A stretch of DNA of 64,000 bases from Hymenochaete sp. R1 (taxonomy: Eukaryota; Basidiomycota; Agaricomycetes; Hymenochaetales; Hymenochaetaceae). The stretch spans positions 62,001 to 126,000 of the forward strand of contig JAFREE010000049.1 of NCBI GenBank assembly GCA_019400425.1. Direction: 5' to 3'. A model generated the notes under the pieces. The model did no database searches, was not told where the DNA came from, and saw only the letters and a list, made by a program, of their open reading frames with translations. This document shows, piece by piece, positions 46,934-57,915 of the stretch (position 1 is the stretch's first letter; every line of letters starts with the position of its first letter). A program made the translations under genes and the position numbers.

Positions 46934-47075
46934 CCTAGAATAAAAGCTGCAGCCCAGTTGCGCATAGATGTTGACTTCGGCGTCGTGGTCGTGGTTCAAG
47001 AAAGAAACACGACATTTTCATGAAATTACGGTTGAGCTCGACCAAAAAGGAGATTTGTGGACGTGCGCGCGTCGC
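46079..47075 (-). repeat. inverted duplication, left arm
   Basis: About 1 kb that is nearly identical, in opposite orientation, to 53048-54046. Identity starts upstream of the ATG at GCGACGCGCGCACGTCC, covers exons 1-3 and introns 1-2, and stops 13 bases into intron 3 (GTAAGTAACGTGC). Differences are scattered substitutions and a few single-base indels. Confidence 0.9.
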
Positions 47076-47758
47076 CTCGTAGAGGAGTGAAGAGAAAAAG
47101 CATGGAGGAGGCCGATACTAGTATAATGTAAGATTGAATAATAAAGGTATTGATTTTGTCTTATTTTCTGGGCAATATCTTCCTCGCAGTTTGTTGTAAG
47201 CTCGACAATACTGATACAGATATACCAGATTCACGTTATGTTGTTCTCGTACATTTTGATATGCCTAGGTTACAACTTACACGGGGTATGAGATATCGAA
47301 GAGAGGGGGGAAAAGCGAGTACAGCTAATAAGTGGAGCGGGTAATGCAATAGCTTGTTATGCTTGTCCAAGACCGTACTCGGGACATGAAACCGACCTCG
47401 TTCGGTGAGGGATGGACACTCCGAGTTCCTTGTTTTGAATGAAAACTTCACGGATTAAGCTAGCTTCCGTCTCACCAGATGGTTGAAGACAAGAAGACGT
47501 CGAACCAAATGTCATTGGGGTTTGGAGTTTGACGAGGGAGCCACTGAAGCGGCATCCGTCTTGAGAGTGAGTGCCAAATCACTCACCGAACGAGGGCGGC
47601 TTCATGTCTCGAGAACCCACTTGGACAAGCATAGCAAACTACAGCGGGACTAACGCCATGTCAAGACAAAATAATGACACACCGTAAGACCTTTCAGGAA
47701 GAAAGAAAAAGACGAGGGAGAAAAGGAGATAAAGCAACCCAAGAGACTTTCCTCCATA
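47076..47758. other. non-coding part of the island, includes the MITE-like repeat
   Basis: Between inverted arm A and the kinase gene. The only structure I see is the inverted repeat at 47351-47640. Confidence 0.5.
47351..47640. mobile_element. MITE-like element with ~60-bp terminal inverted repeats
   Basis: The segment 47351-47410 (AGCTTGTTATGCTTGTCC... ending CTCGTTCGGTGAG) reappears as reverse complement at 47582-47640, with about 80% identity. The similarity continues weakly inwards, and about 170 bp lie between the arms. No coding capacity. This is the layout of a small non-autonomous inverted-repeat element; a clear target-site duplication is not visible (AGCGGG flanks are suggestive only). 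Confidence 0.55.
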
Positions 47759-49919
47759 TCAGGGGTTCGGCAACCTCTGCAAGACAACGTGTATGTTAGG
47801 CCTGGCTTGAGGGTCTTGGCTCCAGCATTGATTGAGTAGCATCCACAAGTTATCATCCAGACCATAATTTTTGGCCATATCTCCTTCGGGCCCAGATGGA
47901 CGCAAGGGACGTTCGCCAGAGGTTGAACGAATGAGGACCTCAGGCGTGCGTTTAATGTGAGAGAATGGTTGTTGGTTGGTCATGATCTGTAAAAGTAAAA
48001 GACATTAAAATCCATGTGCACGCCAATAACATTCAAAATGAAAGATTGGGGAAGTAAAGTCTGTGAAAGACTCTTACCTCGAGGACCGTCATCGAGAATG
48101 CAAAGATATCCGAGGCACAACTAAGCATATTTGGAGCAGAGCAGAGTTCCGGAGCGAACCAGCGGTACGATTCGGAAACGCCTCGGCTTTGGGTGAAGGG
48201 CTCGCCCGTGAGGTCTTCAATCATCTTAGAAAGCCCAAAGTCAGCAATGATAGGATTGCCTCTGTCGTTAACGAGAATATTTGCCTGGAGAAAGTATCGG
48301 CATTAGCATTTTCGGCCGGAATTATAAAGTAGAAGTTTTCAATTGAGTGGGTTTACTTACGGACTTGAGATCACCATGAGCAATAGGAGGCGAGAGCGTA
48401 TGAAGAACCTTCAGTGCCTCAGCGATCCGGCGAATGAGATATTTCCGGTTTACTTCTGGGTATTTCTTCACATAGGATAGCACATCGCCATGTGCCATCC
48501 ATGGACTGACCATGTACGGGTAAGGTCCGTCATTAAAGCAAGCGCCCCAGAAGGGAAGGAAATATTCTCCCTTATCAATTTCCCATACTTTACGCCAAAT
48601 CTCGACTTCACGAAGCAAGCGCTGGAGAAGTAGAGAAGAGTAGTGTGAAGAAAGTTTCTCATGAAGAATGATTAAGCCAACTTACCGAGGTCATCTTCTC
48701 GGTAATCTCAATCCCGCGGATGACTTTGATCGCACACTTCTCGTTATTGAGATATTCACCCTCGTAGATATCGAAACCCGCGCTGCCCGTGATGGGATAC
48801 CCGTGTTTCTTTCGGACTTCGCCGTGCTTAAGTTCGAGCTTAGGAAGTAGTTGACCTGAAGCTCGTTGAATGCCGTACAAATTTTGGGAGAGGCCGGAAT
48901 GGTGGTGATCTCCAGTTGGATATCGACCCATGAGCTATAACGCAATAAGCTCGTCAGTGGGAAGTAAATGAGGGAGGAATGGAAAAGAAGACCAACGTCT
49001 TGTATGTGGGACATGATGCCCATGAGTTCTGAATGTTGGCTGCGCATGGTCTCCGACATTAGCGCCTGTTGGTTCGTCATGTCGCTAAGGTACTGGACGT
49101 TCTCCCGCTGGTCCTTTTCACGGTTCGACTCGAACTGCGCCATCCAAGAATGGAGGTGCATGTGAGAAGTGATATTGAAGTCCGAAAGAAGAGAGTCAAT
49201 CGCTAGATGACACCGCTTGATGTCGTCTGCAATCTCGTTTTGGAGGAAGAATTGTTTAAAGCTTGGAGTCTGGACCCAGGCCGTCATGCGCTCCTTTATA
49301 TTCGATAGAAGCCTTAAAGGTGACGCACAGATTTAAAAATGAAGAGTATAGTGAGTGAGCTGTGCAAAAATGGAGGTGTAATGACTGCAGTAGACTCACT
49401 CTGTGCTGTCCGATATGAGTTGCCGCATTCTGTCGGGCGCTAATTTGGTGTCGTTTTCTTTTAGCATGTACAGCAGTGTCTCGCATCGTGTACCAAGCTC
49501 TTTAATCTCGTTTCTAAGTAGCGGTGTTGTATTTTCAGTTCCAGATCTATGTCGAATCGATGTGGAAAAACAAATCAAGGAAAAAATAGATGGCCCAAGC
49601 GTTGTGTGTATGCGGTTCAAAACCCCTCTCACAACTACGGGCGGACGCAAAAGCCCTGGCCCAAACAACACCGCCAGTTGCATTCGCCACATTTTGATAG
49701 AACATCCCTTTAATTTAATCATAACACTCACTTGTTCGTCCGTACATTTTCACAGAGCCTCAATATACCTATTACGAGGCCTACGGCGGGGCCCAAGTAG
49801 GGCACAGGCGCGAAGTCGGCCGCGATGGTCGTTGCTTTCGCGACGGCGCTCCCCACGACAGCCATAGACGACATCGCCCCGCCAGCGTACGTCCTGCTCG
49901 AAAATTGCAAATCCATCAT
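47759..49919 (-). CDS. TKL-type kinase with N-terminal MLKL/HeLo-like helical domain
   Basis: Exons 5' to 3': 49732-49919, 49400-49513, 48997-49312, 48686-48934, 48361-48621, 48078-48284, 47759-47986; 520 aa. Residues ~10-62 are Ala/Gly/Val-rich amphipathic helices (SMAVVGSAVAKATTIAADF, PYLGPAVGLVIGILRLCENVRTNK), followed by charged helices to ~206 (NEIKELGTRCETLL, EIADDIKRCHLAIDSLL). This is the pattern of the MLKL-NTD/HeLo-like four-helix bundle. The kinase follows: glycine loop ITGSAGFDIYEG, Lys in KCAIKVI, LPFWGACF, HGDLKSANILV, ADFGLSK, RWFAPEL and CWSQDPQARPNI. Catalytic Lys, HxD and DFG are present, so it is probably active, unlike animal MLKL. The first intron is long (218 nt). It sits inside the inverted duplication; function unknown. 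Confidence 0.75.
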
Positions 49920-51249
49920 CGCTGCGGCGGACAGTTGGCAACAATATTCAGCTGCACGTTAGTATGAGATCAAGTCAGGAAACGTGTGGATTGGGCGACT
50001 ACCAGTTTCGACGGCTGTGCCAATGGTAAGAGTCTGAGTCGAGCAGCCTTGGAGGACGAGAGGCAGAGTCCCTGTCTGGCGCAGTCCGCTGTGCGGGACG
50101 TATTGCTGACTATATAAGACGATTCACAGTGATCGATGAATGCACGGAGGTAAATTTGATCATTGCATCGCTGTCGACATCTGAGGTGTTGCACTGCCCG
50201 CACCACGGCGATGGTTTCTGGTTTCTAACGCCCACGCGCGTCCTTGTCAGTGATGATGGACACCGCCTCGCTTCGTCCTCACCTCACCTCCACGGCTCCA
50301 ACGAGCATCTACATGTATATACACCATTTGAGTGCATTACACAGTATCACGGAAGTTTTTTGTCTTCTGAATGTTCACTGCCTCAGTTAGACAACCAGTC
50401 CATCCGAATCAAGAGATCGATCGTCTTCCGTCTGCAAAACAACGACAGCGGCGGCGTCCTCCTGAGGCCCTTAAAAGGCTTACTAGAATTACTTAGTTTG
50501 CGTCGTAAATTGCCGAGTAGCGACTGCAAGTGCATTTTCGGGCGCAGAGAAGAGCACGGTCATGTATCAGCAAGAAATTTATACACTAAGCGCTGCACTG
50601 CGCACTGCCCATACATACATTTGATACAGAAAGCAGTGTTTGCTGCGCTAGTCGCCCCTATATCATCGTCGTTCTTCTTCCACGAGCGTTCTGCAAATTT
50701 CCCTGGCAAATAGTATTGAGCCGTCAAGCCAAAGGTGAGCATTACATGCGCATTTCTATTCGGAGCCTCATACTTAAGTTTGGACGTCAGCTTCGAATGG
50801 ACTCATTGCACCCCAACGGTCTGCTACTGCTGTGTCCCTTGCTGCGGAAATCCAATCGGCTATGCATTCTCGATATCTCCTTTGCTAGTTGATCTGGTCC
50901 ACTCAATGATACTTCCCTGTCTAAGTTGACTTCGGACCGGAAAAGAGAATGGTGAATGCGTAATTGGGTTGAAAAGAGATCCAACTCCGGAAAACGATAC
51001 GACCATGCCTGTGTATGGAATCAAATATCAAGTGTAGGCTATGAGCTATGCAAGCAGTAGTCAAAGAATCGATGCTTCTTTTGTTCTTGCCAATCTATTA
51101 AAGGGATTTCACAAGACTCTTTTTTTCTCCTGTTTCGCTGGACATGGGTTCAAATCTTCGGTGAGCAAACAATATTCAGCTACATCAACATGGAATCTTT
51201 GTTAACTCCATATGTGTACTTATTAAAATCGAAGAGCTTGTGCCTTAAG
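49920..51249. other. island spacer, one doubtful ORF
   Basis: Contains the kinase promoter and a 194-codon + ORF (50129-50713). The ORF lacks any recognised domain, is rich in Cys, His and Ser, and has no neighbouring exons or TATA box; I treat it as unproven. Otherwise only short ORFs. Confidence 0.35.
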
Positions 51250-52862
51250 TCAGACCCTACCATACCGATACAAAGGCGGCCCGGTGACTCGTTCCATCAC
51301 TATCCTCGTGTCCTCCAAGTCTTCGGGGACTTGTTTCGTTAATTGATTGTTCTTAGCAGTATTAAGCAGAAACGAAAAATCGCGAAGGCGCACGTCGTCG
51401 TAGTCTTCCAGGTTCCGTAGCATGGCACTGAAGAAGTCGGTCCTGAACCCCGTACTCACAATATCACAATATGGAGATTCTGGAAACGGCAGAGCCGCTC
51501 TACCAGAGTCGTACTGTCAAAAAAGTTAGGAATGACCAAGGCGAGGGATTCGGTCGACGATAAGCGATGCAAGATCTCTTTGATATAACAAGTCAGCAGA
51601 TCCAAAAGATAGTCGTGATGATCAATGGAATGGAGATCCCTGGAAATTTCAAACATCCTTTCAATGTCTGCTCTATCGGACTCCGGGAACGAACATCGAT
51701 CACGACGTCCTTGGTTGACTTTGCGAAGCGTTGAGAAAGAAAAAGAGAACATATCTGCTTTGGGTTCTTGAAAGAAGTCCATGATAATCGTGGTGGACGC
51801 GGAGTTGAGCGTTCAAAAGCGTAGGTACACTGACAGCACGTATGAATTCCATTATAACCTTTTCCGTGTATAATCTGTGCTTCGAGCCAAAGCCTTCATC
51901 AGGGCATAGTCCGTAAGAGGCTTGAATGTCGAAGATTCTCAGGGAGGGAAGCAGATTGGATTGACTTCCATCAGGGTGAGTTATGACCTTGCCGGCATAG
52001 AGTGTAACTTTGAAACCAACTCCGTAAGAGCGGTGGCTGAAGGCAAGGCATTAACTAGTTCCTGCAGAGCATCGTCATATAGTTCTAGCGTCAAACCTGT
52101 GAGCGTGCGAGGATGAATGACAGTTCTGCGATTGCGACATGTAAGTGGCGAAGGTTGGTGAGTGCTTTTGGGAAATCCAGCCTTTTGTAGTCGGCGCACT
52201 TGAACGATCATCGAAGGTAAGGGGTTTTGAATCTCGTCCATCCGATGATTGTCCACGTACGAAATAGATGAGGCACGATCCACCATCGATGTCAGCTCCG
52301 AGGACAGCATTGACATATCGGAAGTAAAGGCGTAGCCATTGCGTTGGACTACAATGTACATGTGCATGATACTGCACAGCTACGTCTCTGTAGCCGTCCT
52401 CGTCACTGGTATCGCCCTTCCTTTCCTCTTCGCTCCTTCAGTCTTTGTCGTGACTCTCGTCAGGACCTCCATATTTGCCATTGATAGCGTTTCAGAATCA
52501 AAGTTATTATGAATCACATACTGAGATTTCCCTGAGACACGATAAAGATTTAGCTTTGCTTCTGCTTCATTTTGCCTGGAGTACACGTTGATGTTGTCAT
52601 ACGACAGGGACATTTTCTGACTGATGCTTCGAATATACGAAACGACGCTGTGCAGAATGTTGCCCAACTGTTCGACTGGAAGCTGACAGAGACCAGGGTA
52701 GAGCGACGGGCGACGCAGGATCCCCTCTAAAAGTACGAGATGTCCGAACGGAATCCAGCATGTATGTCCAGTAGGAGCATTCGTGCTCGCTTGAGAAGAC
52801 CCAATTCCTTCATTACAGCTTTGAATCTCGTGTCATTTTCTGGAAAACTGTTTACTGCTCGT
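51250..52862 (-). pseudogene. decayed F-box/LRR-type gene
   Basis: Coding-like segments follow one another leftwards in changing frames. The first is KAVMKELGLLKRARML, up to a TAG near 52737. A different frame then reads EGILRRPSLYPGLCQLPVEQLGN, followed by YRDVAVQYHAHVHCSPTQWLRLYFRY. Next comes the leucine-rich LTGLTLELYDDALQELVNAL, then LPSLRIFDIQASYG after another shift, then DRADIERMFEISRDLH, and finally a frame ending 51250 (GPPLYRYGRV). No GT-AG introns of normal size explain the shifts, so the gene seems broken by at least four frameshifts or stops. The spacing and leucine pattern recall the large families of F-box/LRR-like proteins in basidiomycetes. The 5' end was not found. Confidence 0.5.
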
Positions 52863-53047
52863 CAAAGCTTGACAAGCGGAAAAGTCAAATTTACGCACTG
52901 TTCCTCAGTAAATCTGGTACAGACAGAGAATCATATTATACATTTGTCTTTAGCTTCGCATAGGCAACTGAGACTCTTGACAATGCCGTGTAGTACATCT
53001 ACATCGCAGGAAAGAGAGAGACATGAAGTCGTTTGAACGTCAGCGAC

Positions 53048-54046
53048 GCGACGCGCGCACGTCCACAAATCTCCTTTTTGGTCGAGCTCAACCGCTTAAT
53101 TTCATGAAAATGTCGTGTTTCTTTCCTGAACTACGACCACGACACCGAAGTCAACATCTATGCGCAGCTGGACTGCAGCTTTTGTTCTAAGATGGCAACA
53201 TTTCATCCGGTTATTGACCATCCTCTGCCTCGATTCAACTCACTACTCATTAAAGGCCCATATCCGCCATCATCTCCACTGACGTTGGCCATTTCTCATC
53301 TCAAACACAACGACGACAGAGGCGATGTTGTTCTATTGACACCTTCGAGAGAAAGCTTTGCTTATGCTTTACAAGAATTCAACGATGCGTGGCTGACATC
53401 TAATGCTCTTACCGGTGCTTGCATTCCCTATCTATCGAGAATCAAAATATAGTACGGCCGATCTTGTTACTTTATGCTTTTGCTTTTGACCTGACTCATT
53501 TGACTGCTGGTTCAGCTACCCTCCAAGCACTGCTCACTGGGTTCTACTGCTTTCTGCACTCAGACCGTTATCCGCTTCTGCAGGAAGTGGAGTTGCTACG
53601 CTACCACGCCCTATATCATTATTCATCCTCCATGAACCTTCTTTGTACTTTACCCGAATGAAGGATACGAGCCTGGATAGTCAAAAGTGAGCAAAGGAGA
53701 AATCATTCTGAAATGAAGGCTCATTGCTGTACTTGATTATAAGGCACGAATTGTCGCACTACTTACAATTGATCACTACCGCCCTTTCTACTGCGACGTT
53801 CTTATCGGCCATGCATCCCGAACTAGCGCCCACGTCTCTCATCTTATTCGATTCTGCTTTGGATAGTTTATCACTTCCTGTGGTGAAAACTCGACCTTCA
53901 TCTCGAAGGATTGATTTCGATGCGGAACTTGGAACGGATGCCAGTACTGGTGGACGTCGAGAGCACGTTCTTCGATTCGTTGAGAAGTATTTCGAATGTA
54001 TAGGGAGCGTAGTTGATGAAGGGTCTGTAGAGGGTAAGTAACGTGC
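53048..54046 (+). repeat. inverted duplication, right arm
   Basis: Counterpart of 46079-47075 in opposite orientation. Starts at GCGACGCGCGCACGTCC and ends after GTAAGTAACGTGC in intron 3 of copy B; the intervening loop is about 6 kb. Confidence 0.9.
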
Positions 54047-54260
54047 GATTAATTCTTAAAAATTAACAACTCATTAACGTTCCTACGAAGGAACGGTCTA
54101 TTCAGCGGGAATCGACTCGGATAGAGAAACAGGTCATTACAAGCTGAGTTTTGAAAAGAGAACGGACAGCGAACCGCCTTACACATTGACATGGAAAGAT
54201 TCGAAGCTTCCCCCTAAGCCATTTTCAGACATACATCGGACGTCTAGCGAGTTAAGCTGA
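53192..54260 (+). CDS. duplicated gene, copy B: unrecognised protein
   Basis: Exons 53192-53451, 53516-53686, 53744-54033 and 54091-54260; 296 aa from MATFHPVIDHPLPRF. Exons 1-3 are nearly identical to copy A and equal in length. The last exon (GTVYSAGIDSDRETG..., ending TSSELS) aligns with that of copy A only weakly (SEPPYTLTWKDSKLPPKPFS against SERPFILKWAESEVPGAPFS). The most economical reading is an old duplication with recent homogenisation of everything upstream of intron 3, or a fresh duplication that captured only the 5' part of the gene in front of an older copy's last exon. Both copies have open frames. The gene ends 425 bp before the MCM2 start. Confidence 0.7.
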
Positions 54261-54685
54261 CGACGGATCACTACTGAACGTGGTGTAGGGAAGGTGTTCG
54301 AATAAATGAGAATAAGACAAATGTCATGACGCTTGTTTCGTAGGTCTCCCTGAGTTTCAGGCCCAGTCGCGTCCGGTAGTTCGTTCGGTGGATCAATCGC
54401 AGCATCTTCGTGTTAGCGGTGGATCGAGATGCAGAATCTCTCACGTAGACATCACCATTTATCGTACCCTGTGTATTCTTACTCGCCATTCCTCATGTGC
54501 TATTTAATTCATAAATCGCTACTTTGTACTTGTGGCTCATTTCGTGAGCGAGAGTGAATGTGGATGTGCTTACGTCAGACACGCGGTTTGGATCTCCGAT
54601 TGAAACCAGATAATGATTATGTCGCGTCTTGCTTGCCTCGTCTTGTCTTCTTACCTTCCTCACTAAACCTCGAAGAACATACATT
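54261..54685. other. MCM2 upstream region
   Basis: Spacer between copy B and MCM2. It contains a CGCG-core GTCGCGTC at 54621-54628, 58-65 bp before the MCM2 ATG. Two short minus ORFs (54271-54489 and 54493-54792) have no recognisable features. Confidence 0.4.
54621..54628 (+). promoter_or_regulatory. MCB-like CGCG element upstream of MCM2
   Basis: GTCGCGTC, with the CGCG core of MBF/E2F sites, about 60 bp from the start codon. It matches the GACGCG half-sites of the palindrome upstream of CDC6. Confidence 0.4.
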
Positions 54686-57600
54686 ATGGTGCGCATCTCT
54701 CTAACGTAAGTGTCATATAATGGTTGAAGTGTCGCTAGTCGTCGCCTGCAAACACCCCGAGGAGAGCAAAACGGCACAGGTCGCCGTCTCAAGCGCCCGC
54801 AGAATCTCCGACGCCCGTGTCGCGCCCATTACATGGACCCCCACAGTCGGACTCGTCTCTTCCTCCTTCCTCACCTCCCCCAGCATTCTCCGATACAGAC
54901 GAATTCGCAAGTGATGGAGACATAGTTCAAGATGTGGACGATGAGGCTGTTGTGGAAGAAGAGGGGGATGGCGAAGATCTTTTTGGAGAAGACATACTTG
55001 AGTGCGTAGTATTCTCTTACATGCTGATTGCCCATTCAATCGTTGACCTCATCTTCTAGAGACTACGCCGAAAATAATGCTTTGGATACATACTCGGACA
55101 CGGGCTTGAATGACGCGGAGGACTTTGGAGAGATGTCTGCTCAAGCACGACGAGCCGCTGAACGCGCCATGGCCCAGCGCGATCGTCGTGAATCTCAGGG
55201 AAGGCGGGGTGCTCGTGCTGCGGCTCGCTCACGCGCACCTGATTTTCTCGGAAGTGAAGAAAGCGAAGAAGAGGGTGCAGATAATGGCCTTCTCTCGACC
55301 ATGAAACGTCGTGCTCGAAGGCAGTATGATGAACGTGTTGAGATAGACGATGCAGAAGGAATCGAGGCGGAACTCCCTCTGGAGCAACTGCACGACATCA
55401 AAGCCAATTCCGTGGCCGAATGGATCGCGGTCGATCGAGTTCGGCGTTCTATTGCGAAGTACTTCCGACAGTTTTTGATTTCATATACCGATGTGTCGGG
55501 TTTCTCTGTGCACTTTCCCCGTATCCGAGGCTTGGGAGAAAGTACGTTCGCCCCAACATCTGGATTGGGTTGCTTTTCTGAATTTTAATCTTAGACAACG
55601 CTGAGTCGCTGGAGATCAGTTATCTTGATCTTTCAAGCGCTATCCCTATCATCGCATATTTCCTCGTCATCTGTCCGAGCGAGATGCTCGCTATATTCGA
55701 TGAAGTTGCACTATCGGTCGTCCTCCTTACGTTTCCCCATTACGAACGTATTCACTCAGAAATCCATGTCCGAATCACTGAATTGCCGTCTACATCATCT
55801 CTTCGTGAATTGCGAAGAGTTCACCTCAACAATTTAGTCCGTGTCTCAGGCGTTGTGACACGACGAAGTGGTGTCTTCCCGCAGCTCAAGTATGTGAAAT
55901 TTGACTGTCGCAGATGCGGAGCTGTTCTTGGGCCGTTTTACCAGGATGCGAGCAAAGAAGTTAACATTAGCTACTGCCCTGCATGCGAAAGTAAGGGACC
56001 TTTCAAAGTAAACCAAGAGCAGGTCAGTTTCTGTACACTATCACTGCAAATGGTTTCTTTTCTGATGCAGATAAGAATAGACTATATACAGAAATTACCA
56101 GAAGATGACCTTACAAGAGTCGCCGGGGTCGGTGCCTCCGGGTCGCCTGCCAAGACACCGTGAAGTTATCCTTCTTTGGGACCTCATCGATTCTGCGAAG
56201 CCCGGAGAAGAAGTGGTTCGTATCCTCTTGCTCTATTATATACGTATCGGAATTAATTTTATCGCAGGAGGTGACTGGTATCTACCGGAATAATTTTGAT
56301 GCATCGTTAAACTCCAAGAATGGGTTCCCCGTTTTCTCGACTATCATCGAAGCAAACCACATCAATAAAAAAGAGGACCTGTTCGCCGCTTTCCGCCTCA
56401 CGGAAGATGACGAGAAGGACATACGCAAGCTTGCGAAGGACCCGCGTATCCGAAAGCGACTCATCAAGTCCATGGCTCCCTCCATCTACGGTCACGAGGA
56501 TATAAAGACTGCCATCGCCTTGTCATTATTTGGAGGCGTTCCGAAGGACATTAACCGCAAGCACCGCATCCGTGGTGATATCAATATCCTTTTACTTGGT
56601 GATCCTGGTACAGCGAAGTCTCAATTCCTCAAATATGTCGAAAAGACTGCGCATCGTTCTGTGTTCACAACCGGCCAAGGCGCCTCGGCCGTCGGTCTCA
56701 CTGCCAGCGTCCGGAAGGACCCTATTACTCGCGAGTGGACGCTTGAAGGTGGGGCACTAGTCCTGGCTGATAAGGGGACATGTCTCATCGACGAATTCGA
56801 TAAAATGAACGATGCGGACCGTACTTCTATTCATGAGGCAATGGAACAGCAATCTATTTCTATCTCAAAAGCAGGCATCGTTACAACACTCCAGGCCCGT
56901 TGCGCTATTGTTGCTGCAGCCAATCCGATCCGCGGACGTTACAATCCAACAATACCGTTCCAGCAAAACGTCGAGCTGACGGAGCCTATTCTATCTCGTT
57001 TTGACGTACTTTGCGTTGTAAAGGACTCCGTGGACCCCGTCGCCGACGAGCTTCTCGCCAAGTTCGTTGTTGGGAGCCATCGTCGAAGCCATCCTCATTT
57101 TGTTGAGGTAACGGAAGAAATGAACGTTGCTACATCACTTGATGCAGATGCAAGTACACTTTTTACTCCTGATTCCAACGTCCCATCTGACCTGTCATTA
57201 TTAGATCATCTCTCAAGACCTCCTTCGCAAGTACATTATGTACGCGCGAGAGAAAGTGCGACCCAAACTCTTCGACCTCGACGAAGAAAAACTATCTCGC
57301 CTTTTCGCTGATCTCCGCCGGGAGTCGCTCGCGACTGGCTCCATACCTATCACTGTGCGTCACTTGGAGAGCATGATCCGCATGGCCGAAGCCAGCGCGA
57401 AAATGCACTTGAGAGAGTTTGTGCGCGGCGACGATATCGACCTTGCTATTTCGGTTATGGTCGGTAGCTTTGTAAGCGCGCAGAAGACGTCCATCAAGCG
57501 GACGCTGGAGAGAGTAAGTCGTTTTGTACAAATAATTTTGAAGTGATTCGAACTAATGCTCTTTTTTTTTCTTTCTCTTCAGGGTTTCCGCAAATACCTC

Positions 57601-57915
57601 ACCCAGGCACGCGACCACGAAGAGCTTCTCGCTTTCCTCCTGGGTCAGATCGTCAAGGACAAAGTCCGGTTCTACCAAATTCAGCATCACGAAGCACCAG
57701 AAAAGGTAGCCATCGACGCTTCAGAGCTCGCTGAGGGGGTGAGTTCCAGTCATATCATTATGCCTTGCACCGTTTTAATCTCCCTTTGAATTCAATAGGC
57801 GAAGGAACACCATATCTTTGATATCCAACCCTTCTTGAAATCGCGTCTTTTCTCTACAAATGGATATGTTCACACAGGCGGTATCATCGAAAAGACTTTC
57901 AGGCGTGACTTGTAA
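54686..57915 (+). CDS. MCM2: Mcm2, subunit of the MCM2-7 replicative helicase
   Basis: Nine exons: 54686-54688 (ATG only), 54739-55001, 55060-55541, 55595-56022, 56081-56215, 56268-57149, 57205-57513, 57583-57738, 57799-57915; 924 aa. The N-terminal part is acidic and Ser-rich ([24 protein letters not shown]). A zinc finger of two CX2C pairs ([11 protein letters not shown]...YCPACES) lies at ~355. The AAA+ core has Walker [13 protein letters not shown] (~548), Walker [10 protein letters not shown] (~611) and the arginine finger LSRFD (~680), then [11 protein letters not shown]. The only frame-consistent start is an ATG followed at once by a GTGCGC donor. The intron at 57150-57204 starts with GC (GCAAGT...TTAG). 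Mcm2 is loaded at origins by ORC and Cdc6 and unwinds DNA in S phase. Confidence 0.95.
57150..57204 (+). other. GC-AG intron in MCM2
   Basis: Donor GCAAGT, acceptor TTATTAG, 55 nt. Splicing here yields [18 protein letters not shown], the conserved MCM2 order; the nearby GT (57154) gives the wrong frame. Confidence 0.75.

Noticed and set aside
50129..50713. 194-codon + strand ORF in the island
   Set aside because: No recognised domain, no neighbouring exons or promoter signals, unusual Cys/His/Ser-rich composition; kept only as a note in the spacer entry.
51125..51165. GGTTCAAATC-like T-arm motif suggesting a tRNA
   Set aside because: No matching acceptor stem, D-arm or anticodon arm could be folded around it.
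57061..57204. GT donor at 57108 (GAG|GTAACG) for the MCM2 intron
   Set aside because: Keeps the frame but removes [11 protein letters not shown], a segment conserved in Mcm2; the GC donor at 57150 preserves it.
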